Positions 55,938 through 64,000 of a DNA stretch of 64,000 nucleotides are shown here, piece by piece. The stretch is taken from positions 17,710,777-17,774,776 of the forward strand of contig JANJXV010000020.1 in NCBI GenBank assembly GCA_024803745.1, in the 5' to 3' direction. Under the pieces are notes generated by a model. The model did not search any database and was not told the DNA's origin. It saw only the letters and a program-made list of their open reading frames with translations. This stretch comes from Megascapheus bottae (taxonomy: Eukaryota; Chordata; Mammalia; Rodentia; Geomyidae). Every line of letters begins with the position of its first letter. The stretch's first letter is position 1. A program made the translations under genes and the position numbers.

Positions 55938-56494
55938 AACTGTATTCCGTAACTTCGATCTAGTGGGTGACAGTAGTAATAGCTTTCTCTTGTGATGACC
56001 AGAATGGAAACTAAACATTGTCAAATATTCCCTGGGGTACAAAAATCACCATTTGTTGAGATCCACTGGTTAAATGTCTATTGAATGTATACCCTGAAGT
56101 TGACTTCCTATAATCCCAAAGTATTGTTCCTGAAGCAATGCATCAGCTATGCCCAGTGTATCCAATACTAATACACCTACCTCCTACTTTGTTTGCCACC
56201 AAAAGTGGTCTTTTAGTCTAGCATGTGCAGGCAGGATACCACAGAAGTTGAATAAAACCTACATAAGCTGTCAAGGAGTGCTGCTGGCAGAGACATTGTG
56301 GATATAAGAAAAGCAAATCAATACTTTAAATATTGATCTCTTCATGTTAAAACGAACAATGGCTCCTTGAAGGGCAAAAAGAGTCTAAAATTACCAACTT
56401 TTTCCAAGGGTCTGAATGTTCTCTCCAGAGAACTGCCATATTCAAGGACTCTTCATTTCTGTCGATGGAAGATTGGATATTTGAGTCTTACGAA
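55938..56494. other. Unique DNA, no gene seen
   Basis: Nothing recognised. Confidence 0.45.
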
Positions 56495-57051
56495 CAGGCC
56501 AGGAAGAATCACTACTACACTGTTGGTGGGAGTGTAAACTCATTTAAATACTCTGGAAAGCAGTATGGCAGTTCCTCAGAAGACTAGACAGAGCAACCCT
56601 ATGACCCAGCAATCCCACTCCTTGGCATTTACCCAAATGTCCAGAAACAAAGGCATTATTTACCAGGGCTAAAATATGGAACCAATCCAGATGCCTCTCA
56701 GTAGATGAATGGATCAAGATATGGTACTTATACACAATGGAATTCTATGCTGCCATCAGAAAGAATAATATTGCCGCATTCGTAAGGAAATGGAAATACT
56801 TGGAAAAATTATATTAAGTGAAGTAAGCCAGTTCCAAAGAAACATAGGCCCAATGGTTTCCCAAATTTGTAATAAGTAGTACACATCTAGGATTTGCTAG
56901 GAGAATCCTAGCAAAGGATCACAATAGCTCAAAAGCTATGCACATAAGGTCATATAGGATGAGACTAAATGGATATGGAAATAAGAGGTTTATCTTGTGT
57001 GATTGTTGTTCTTAATGTGCTATGTTTTTTTCTTTTCTCTTTTTTCCCACT
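56495..57051 (+). mobile_element. Older L1 ORF2 end and 3' UTR
   Basis: GGCCAGGAAGAATCACTACT, AGTATGGCAGTTCCTCAGAA, then the 3' UTR phrase GGATATGGAAATAAGAGGTT. It belongs to the same older subfamily as L1-c and the third piece of L1-a, and keeps the CTAGGATTTGCTAGGAGAAT block uninterrupted. Confidence 0.82.
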
Positions 57052-57095
57052 AGTCTCTGTTCACATTTAGTCTCTGTTCACATTTAGTCTCTGTT
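57052..57095. repeat. 17-bp tandem repeat, 2.6 copies
   Basis: AGTCTCTGTTCACATTT occurs twice in perfect tandem (57052-57068, 57069-57085) with a partial third copy, at the point where the L1 3' UTR breaks off. Confidence 0.93.
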
Positions 57096-57304
57096 CTGAC
57101 TATCATGTAATCAGTGATATGTCAATGACTGGAAGAGCTGACATAACCTTGAACATATTCATTTCTGCTCCAAGTGTAGGAGAAGTTTTTGGACTCTCCA
57201 TGATAAGGGTAGAAAAAATATAGTTTCTAGCTCATTGGCTAGAAAATCATTTCCCTGTGATAATTTTGCTGTGGTCTAGCAAGGATTCCACACTAGAGAC
57301 AAGG

Positions 57305-57395
57305 ATATGGCTTATTGGTAGAAAAATTGCTTGTAGCAAAAACTAGATCCCAGGTTTGATCTCCAGCAATACCAGAAACAAAACAAAATAAAACC
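57305..57395 (+). mobile_element. Old ID-like SINE
   Basis: TGGCTTATTGGTAGAAAAAT, TTGCTTGTAGCAAAAACTAG and CCAGGTTTGATCTCCAGCAA, then an A-rich tail. A single tRNA-derived unit, diverged. Confidence 0.65.
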
Positions 57396-57989
57396 AATCC
57401 CACACTGACCCAGCAACTAAAACTATGGAGGCTACATGTTTGAATTTTTGACAGAGAGCTATTGCCCTGTACAGGTTTAGCAACTGTAATGTTGGTGACT
57501 TGAACAGAGAAATAAAGAGACATCACCCTTGCATCTTTAAGACCTTTCAGGGTCACACAAATGTCTGCCACTTATTGGGAATGTGATATTGGTTTTGATT
57601 TGCTCTATTGGCTTGAGAGGGACACTGCTTCCGAGCATGTCAAATTCTTTGGGTCTATTTAATTCTTCAACATTCTCTATTGAAATTAAGGTATTTCATA
57701 TATCACTTATGAGCCATCACTTTTTTCATGATTCCAAAAAACCCACTATACTCAGGGGGTCTTTTCCAAGTATTAAATTCTGTATATTGTAACAACCTAT
57801 CAACTTGATAAAAAAATTTCATCTTTTGCTCTCCTTTAATCCAAAGCTCTCAGAATCCATTCCATGTGCAATATTTACTTTCTGCCAGCATAATTTTAAT
57901 AAATCCTGTAGCAGCTTGAGAGTATGGTAATTTCTTATTTACTGCAAAACGAAATGCTTCCAAATAAGTGATCGAAGGCAGTACTCATT
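57396..57989. other. Unique DNA, no gene seen
   Basis: Minus frame 57293-57571 runs into the ID-like SINE and is not a gene. Nothing else is recognised. Confidence 0.45.
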
Positions 57990-58700
57990 TCTTTTATTTT
58001 TTAAATACATATTTATTTTCTTCAGGTAGTTGACATTCTACAGAGCAGTTTATGAACACAGTGTCTCTTAATTAATGTCACCCCTTTTAACATCTTCACC
58101 ATTCCTCCTATTCTACCCCTTCCCTCAATTTCTTTTTATTTTATTGTCTGGGTAATGTATTGAGGGGGTTACAGTTACATTCATCAAGTAGCAGGTGCAT
58201 TACTTCTTGCACATTGATACCCCTTCTCATGTTTTTGTCCCCACTTCTCTCTCCCCACCCTCTCCCAATCATCTTATTTCCCCCCTTCCCTCCTCTATTT
58301 CAAATAAACAAATAAATGGAGGATATATTATATATTAGGTAATGAAGTCAGATAACACTTGAGATTAACCATAAGGGGAGAAAAAAGAGAAAAGAAAGAA
58401 CTTCACATAGTACATTAAGAAAACAATCACAAAGATAAACCTCTTGTTTCCATATCCTAGAGTTCCTTTCATTTCGTCTCATCTTATATGACATACATAC
58501 CTAGCTTTTGAACTGTTGTAATCCTCTGGAAGGAGAATCCTAGATATCTATTCATTAGTTTTAGGTTATGTATTGATATTTTTGCCATATAACAAAGCAA
58601 TTTATGTAAACAATGAATTTTGACCTGTGTTAACCTTTCGACATCTTCATCCCCTTTCACCTACCCCTTCCTTTATTTTTCTCAGTCTCATATGCAATGC
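57990..58700 (-). mobile_element. Old L1-like 3' ends with an inserted L1
   Basis: Two related blocks, about 58010-58130 (GCAGTTTATGAACACAGTGT) and 58590-58690 (GCAATTTATGTAAACAATGA, then CATCTTCATCCCC), flank a clearer minus-strand L1 3' end at 58131-58545 (TTGTCTGGGTAATGTATTGA to GGAGAATCCTAGATATC). The flanking blocks seem to be an old antisense L1 3' UTR; the middle one is the same subfamily as 53477-53965. Confidence 0.6.
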
Positions 58701-58869
58701 ATTCCTGCCTGCAGTCTACTCATTTCCCGGGGAATACTAGAGGACAGGGGGTAGTTGACATTTCTGAATTCAAAATTGTGTCAGTCAAAAGTCCAGCATA
58801 CTTAGCAGGGTTTTCTGCTCAGGGTGTGGCAAATCTGAAAGCTTAGATATCTGTTAGGTTAGATTCTTG

Positions 58870-59623
58870 GGTTTTTTTTTGATATTTTTATTGTAATTAA
58901 TAAAAGGGTTACATGATATTTGCCAGATAGAAGGTGCATTAATTCACATACATTGATACCCTTTCACATGTCTTGGTCCCCATTACCCTACCCCTACCCC
59001 CCATCTTGTTTTCCCTTCTTCCCTATCCAATTTCAAATAACCAAATACAAATATATCTAATATATCAGATAACAAAGTGAGATACTGTAACAATATGAGA
59101 TAACCGAGGGACAGCAAAAGAGCTGAGGGATAACATAGTACCTTAAGGACAACAATCATTCATTATATGGCATTTGTTTCTATATCCTAGAGGTCCTTTC
59201 AATTAGCGTCATACTATATAGCCTTGTGTATCAAGGTTTTGCTCTATTGCAAATATCTGCTAGGAGAGCCCAAGGTTTCTACTGATTATGCCAAATGAGG
59301 GAAACCATTGAGCCTAAGTTCCTTTGAGTCTGGCTTACTTCACTTAATATGATTTTTTCTAAGTCTTTCCATTTCCTAACAAATGGGGCAATGTCATTCA
59401 TTCTGACAGCAGCATAGAATTCCATTGTGTACAAATACCACATCTTGTTGATCCATTCATCAACTGAGGGACAACTAGGTTGGTTCTTTGCTATGGTAAA
59501 TAGTGCTGCAATGAACATTGTTGTGCTAGTGGATTTAGTATGTTCTTGTTTCTAGATGATTGAGTAAATGCCTAGTAGTGGAATTGCTGGGTCATAAGGG
59601 AGCTCTATGTTTAGCCTTTTGAG
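58870..59623 (-). mobile_element. 5'-truncated L1
   Basis: 3' UTR (TTATTGTAATTAATAAAAGG) through the ORF2 C-terminus (minus frame 59279-59518, with the VDEWINKMWYLYTMEFY block) to GGAGCTCTATGTTTAGCC. No convincing TSD found. Confidence 0.88.
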
Positions 59624-59688
59624 ACAATTATAGACAAGAAATTGCTACTACTGGCAAAACTTATTTCTTAAAGGTGTAGGATTGAGGT

Positions 59689-59722
<34 letters not shown>

Positions 59723-61010
59723 ATTGCCAGCTGCATACAGTAGCTGTGATTGGCAACTAGAACACTAGAACTAGGACTCTGACATAAGGAGAACTCTCTC
59801 TCAATCTAAAAATTCGTGTCTAATGCATCTTCTACTTCAAATTGACAACCAATTGGAGAAAAATTTGCCTTTAAAGGTTCATTTGAATAGGTTAAACTTA
59901 TTCAGAAGATTCCCCTAGTTTAAGGCTAGTGAATTTCTGTTCTTCATTATATCCACAGAATTCTTTCACAACACTAATTCATATTTATCTTTGGTTGAAT
60001 AACTCCTGTGGATATGCACCAGGGGTTAGGAACCTTGGAGGATAGGATGTTACAATTCTGCTTATTTCAAGAGCAAGGATAAAGAACTTTTATTCCATGG
60101 CATCAACCATTTATTATAAGTAAGATGTCATGGATATGCACAATGACCTTGGAAAACACAATTCTCTTCAGCCAAAGTCATAGGACTGAGAACTGAGAAC
60201 TAATTGTCTGAGAATTGTACTTCTAGGAGATTAGGAAATAAATTCTCTCACACACAAAAAAGATCTGAAAAGTTTATCTCCTATCATATGATCCTAGATT
60301 CTACTAGATCTAGACCATAGTATCTCTTTTCAGTTTTTCCCTCCTCCAATTCACCCATCTCCATGGATGACAGAATATTCCTTCCATAAACAATTCTAAT
60401 CATATAACTCCCCCAGAAGTTTTCAGTGAATTCCAAATACGTGAAATCATAAACACTCTCCCCTTGTGTGTATATGCATGTCCAGTTTGGAAACTGGTGT
60501 ATAGCTACACTAGTTATTATGTAAAAGCATCATTGTTAATAGTATTTTATTTCTAAAAGCTTAATTTCTTTATTTTTATGATGAAAAGTAGCTAGAAACA
60601 CCTATTATTTTCCAATTGACCTCACCATAGAAACCAGGGCTCTAGACACCAGATTTGGAAATAGTTTTATATTTCATTTTGATAAGCAAACAATTTTCAT
60701 AAATTCTTAGTAGTATAAATAAATGCAAGAGTAATACAATACAACCAGTCTACTTTGAGGAGGTGTTCTGATCCTCATCATACAAAGCAGCAAGATAGAA
60801 AGGCTGTCTGAACACAAGACTGTTTAGGGATTTCTTTATATTGTGATTGCTCACCCTGGTGTTTGTGAATAGAATTCAAATTATGTTAAGCAAGCAGAGG
60901 AGTTGCTGAATCACCTTGACTGAAGGTTTGCGAATCAACAGCAATTATCAGGAAGGAGAAAATATTATATAGCTTAGTTGTTATTTATACAGATAAAAAA
61001 TGAAAAAGTA
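59624..61010. other. Unique DNA with a (GT)n
   Basis: A (GT)n run lies at 59691-59719. The rest shows no gene or transposon I recognise. Confidence 0.5.
59691..59719. repeat. (GT)n microsatellite
   Basis: About 14 GT units ending in GCGTATTG. Confidence 0.93.
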
Positions 61011-61207
61011 GGGGCTGGGAATATAGCTTAGTGGTAGCATGCTTGCCTAGCAGGTGTGATGCCCTGGGTTCAATTCCTTAGTACCATATAAACAGAAAGG
61101 GCTGGAAGAGGTGCTGTGGTTCAAGTGGTAAAATGTTACCCTTGAGCAAAGGAAGGTTAGGGACAGTGCCCAGGCTCAGAGTTCAAGTTCTAAGTGTGGC
61201 ATAAAAA
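61011..61207 (+). mobile_element. IDL-Geo SINE, older form
   Basis: GGGGCTGGGAATATAGCTTA at the start is closer to a plain ID element (GGGGCTGGGGATATAGCTCA-like) than other copies. The right half GTGGTTCAAGTGGTAAAATG resembles the Geo part of the B1-Geo SINE. Could be an early form of the dimer. Confidence 0.78.
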
Positions 61208-62473
61208 AATGAAAATTTTTCAATTTTTGAGTAGCAAAAGGTCTTAAGTATAGACATTGCTGCTTGCTGTTATTGTGATTCATGATCAATCAAATGCAAA
61301 ATTAACAACATTTTTAGATATATTATGTTTTCAAAAGAAAACCTTAATTTTGCTTGGATAGTTTTATCATATTAAGCTTATCATTTGTTTGGTAAGACAT
61401 AGCATTGAACTTTTTTGAAGTACATTTAAATGATGCCAAAATCTAATATAATTAATGGCCCAGATCTTTGCAATTCTTCCAATTTATTTCCTCTCTTAAA
61501 CTAAAATTATTATTAAAGATGTCATCTCTTTAAAAGTGATTTTTACATAATAGAAATATGAAGTCTAAATTAAATTGATCTCTCTTCTACTGTTCATTCT
61601 ACCATATTACCTCTGTGAAATTGATGTTTCATCCTCAATTGTCAATTGAAATTGGAATACCAAAGCAACCTAGGCCATGCAATAATGAAATTACTGTATA
61701 TTGGTAGTTTTCCATTTTTCTAAGTACTTTTCCCTTATTAAATTTTGTCTCACAACTAATCTAGTTATCATTGTTTCTTTCCTGATATATGAGGGAAATG
61801 ACACACCAAGAGGTTAAGTCAGGTGGATTTAGTTATGCAATTTGTGGTCAAGCCAAGACAGACACCAGCTATTTCTGTGATGGACTTCTCTTTTCCTCTA
61901 TTTCACATTTCCTAATATGAATCAAGAGTGGATATACCTTCATCAGCCCTTCAGTGAATAGTTCATGGTGATTGTCAGTTCCTGCGACTTGCTTCATGTA
62001 TGATGAAGCATATGATAATTGTGATTACTCCAGTGCCATTAAAAATCTATTTATTATATTGGTCATTAGTCTAACTAAAATCACACAGCTGCATCATTGA
62101 GTAACTAGGTCAAGGTTGAGAAAGTCTAGGAAACAATCTCATGAAGTAAGAACTGATGGTTAATGCAATGTTCATGGGTCTTTTTTGTTGTTATTTTTGT
62201 TGTTGTATTTGTGTGTGGGGGTGTGTGTGCTTGCATGTGTGTTGGAAATGGAAGTGGAGTACTTCTGTAGTTCCACTTGAAAGATTTAACTATCAGTGGC
62301 AAAGACAGATGGGTTGATTCAGAACCATTTCTGCCCTTCAGCAACTGAAAGATAAATAGGCAACAGGCATTTATCAAATCAAAGCTACATTTTCCTGGCA
62401 AATATAAGAATCATTAAGGTACCTAGTGAGGAAAACTAGACGGGAGAAAGTTTTTACTAAAATTCAAATGTTA
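61208..62473. other. Unique DNA, no gene seen
   Basis: A GT-rich stretch lies near 62200-62240. The minus frame 62126-62401 crosses it and has no recognised feature. Confidence 0.45.
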
Positions 62474-62608
62474 AGCCTGGTTCAGTGGTATACATGTATC
62501 ATCTCTCCTGTCAGGAGACTGTTGAGACTAGAGAATTAATTGTTTGAGGCCAGTATGACCTACACAGTAAAAACTTGTCTCAAAAATAAATAAATAAATA
62601 AATAAAAA
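62474..62608 (+). mobile_element. B1-type SINE (7SL-derived monomer)
   Basis: AAGCCTGGTTCAGTGGTATA, TGAGGCCAGTATGACCTACA, AAAACTTGTCTCAAAAATA and an AAAT tail match a B1 monomer without a Geo half. About 135 bp, as expected for B1. Confidence 0.75.
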
Positions 62609-63817
62609 GGAAATACAGACATTCAAAATTACATGGTCTCAGGTCTCATAATTTCTTGTGATCTCAAACAGATAGATTTAAAATACTATGGATTTCCAAC
62701 ATCTAGAAGAAATCTTACAAGAAATCAGGCCAGAGCCCATGTACTTGGACTAGAGACAAAGTCTAAATAGATTTTCCAACCAGCTGCTATGGAGCAAGTA
62801 AAAAAAATCCTATTACTGAATATTTTAAAAGCAATTGACACTCAGATATGTTTAAGAAGCTCAAATTTCCTATGACACAGAATCAAAATGAAAAAGAAGT
62901 TCCTAAATTGCTGCCACTATTAATGAAGTTGGTTTGGAAGGAATAAGAAATAGGTGGATTAAACAATAAATATTTATTTCTCCCAGTTTGGGAAATGATA
63001 AAGTCCATGGTGTGGTGATAGTCTGAGAAGGACAATAATCTTACTAAGTATGCTCATACTGGAGAACAAAAAGTGAGAAGTAACTCTCCTTTCTCTTCTG
63101 GTGGTGGCATTAACCAATGTACCATTGCCTCACAAGAACATCTCATTGGGGATTACAGTTTCAATCTATAAATTAGGGGAGGTACCATGTCCATCCCATA
63201 ACACCTAGAACTCATAGAAAACAAATCATCTTCAAGCAAAGTAAAATTGTGAGGCAGACTTTACTAAGGTTTTCTAGAAATTGAGACCTGGAAAATAAGA
63301 TAGGAAGAGGATCTTAGGTATGCTGGTTAGTTAGGCTCAACTATTTTCCCACTTTCTTTCCTTCTTGTTGAAGACAAGGAGGCTGAGAGAGTAGCTGACA
63401 TATCAGAGTCTATCCCTAATGCACAGAGATCAGGATTCTGGCTGTGGAATAACTGAGGACTCAACCTGCACCTAGACTTCCAAATAATGGTGTATCCAAG
63501 GGTATTTCAAATAAATTTAAAAAATTGAGTTGTCCGTCTGTATGAACCATAGAAGATTTCTTCAGATTTGGAGGTCAGCAAGGGTGAAAAGGATGGCTAA
63601 ATTGAACTAACTCTTGTTTTTCAGTACTTACTCATCCTACAATGATTGGCTTGATCTTGACATGAATGCAGTTTAAAAACCTCACATAACTCTTCCATTT
63701 TTCTTTCATTCATTCAACTTGAAAGGGATAGAGCTGATACAAGATTTGTCAAGATGGCAAATACAGTACCTGGAGAGAAAATTTGTCTTAACTGTAGAAA
63801 AACATTGTCTTCTTAAG
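62609..63817. other. Unique DNA, no gene seen
   Basis: No recognisable repeat or coding signal. Confidence 0.45.
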
Positions 63818-63980
63818 CAAGCATAAAGGGGATCCAAATAGGGAAAGAGGAAGTGAAATTTTCCCTCTTTGTAGAAGACATGATTCTGTATTTAAAGAAC
63901 CCTACTGACTCCACTCGGAAACTGCTTGAGCTGATTCAAAACTTTGGCAAGGAAGCAGGGTATAAAATTAACTCTCAAAG
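63818..63980 (+). mobile_element. L1 ORF2 reverse-transcriptase region, 5' part
   Basis: GAAGTGAAATTTTCCCTCTT, TGTAGAAGACATGATTCTGT and AACCCTACTGACTCC match the ORF2 segment around the conserved RT aspartates; a G to A/GAAGAC change affects that motif in this copy. It is interrupted at 63981 by a SINE and probably resumes beyond the window. Confidence 0.75.
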
Positions 63981-64000
63981 TGGCTGGGAGTATGGCCTAG
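63981..64000 (+). mobile_element. IDL-Geo SINE, cut by window end
   Basis: TGGCTGGGAGTATGGCCTAG is the first 20 bases of the left monomer, with box A beginning. The rest lies outside the window. Confidence 0.75.

Noticed and set aside
1..64000. CRISPR arrays, operons or prokaryotic features
   Set aside because: Repeats are dispersed retrotransposons and microsatellites; nothing shows regular repeat-spacer structure or bacterial gene organisation.

Overview
This is nuclear DNA of a mammal, almost certainly a rodent of the superfamily Geomyoidea (kangaroo rats, pocket mice, pocket gophers). The sign is a recurring dimeric SINE. Its left half is derived from a tRNA (an ID-like Pol III box A 'TGGCCTAGTGG' and box B 'GGTTCGATTCC'). 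Its right half carries the motif 'GTGGCTCAAGTGGTAGAG'. This fits IDL-Geo, reported from kangaroo rat and related families. A second SINE joins a B1/7SL-like left half to the same kind of right half. The species cannot be fixed by reading alone.

I see no functional protein-coding gene, tRNA, rRNA or CRISPR array. The window looks like intergenic or deep intronic DNA built from retrotransposons. Nearly all open frames are remnants of LINE-1 (L1) ORF2, simple repeats, or chance. The only host-gene sequence I recognise is a broken processed copy of CENPU (centromere protein U) on the minus strand at about 34.88-36.37 kb.

Layout: 0-3.3 kb is mostly unique DNA with one SINE beside a trinucleotide repeat. 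3.56-8.55 kb is a stack of nested L1 and SINE insertions that can be ordered in time from target-site duplications (TSDs). 8.6-14.5 kb is unique DNA with several SINEs and a 60-bp tandem duplication. 14.5-16.3 kb has two truncated L1s with clean TSDs. 16.3-20.4 kb is the longest stretch without recognisable repeats. 20.4-26.9 kb is old and young L1 DNA, including a 2.4-kb minus-strand L1 with a 15-bp TSD. 27-34.8 kb holds old L1 pieces, SINEs, two long simple repeats, a likely MaLR LTR and another L1. 36.4-41.0 kb is mostly unique. 41.07-44.56 kb is an L1 split by a 2.27-kb LTR element with two LTRs, a Lys-type primer binding site, a polypurine tract and a 6-bp TSD but no recognisable gag-pro-pol. 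44.6-53.2 kb is older repeats and unique DNA. 53.46-55.24 kb holds two L1s side by side sharing three copies of one target sequence. 55.7-64 kb holds old L1s and SINEs, and the window ends in an L1 interrupted by a SINE.

No set of genes here works together. The biology is retrotransposition: L1 machinery (probably acting from elsewhere) mobilised L1 itself, both SINE families and the CENPU mRNA, while the LTR element must have borrowed retroviral proteins. Repeat family names come from recognising sequence, not from a database search; boundaries without a stated TSD are approximate.
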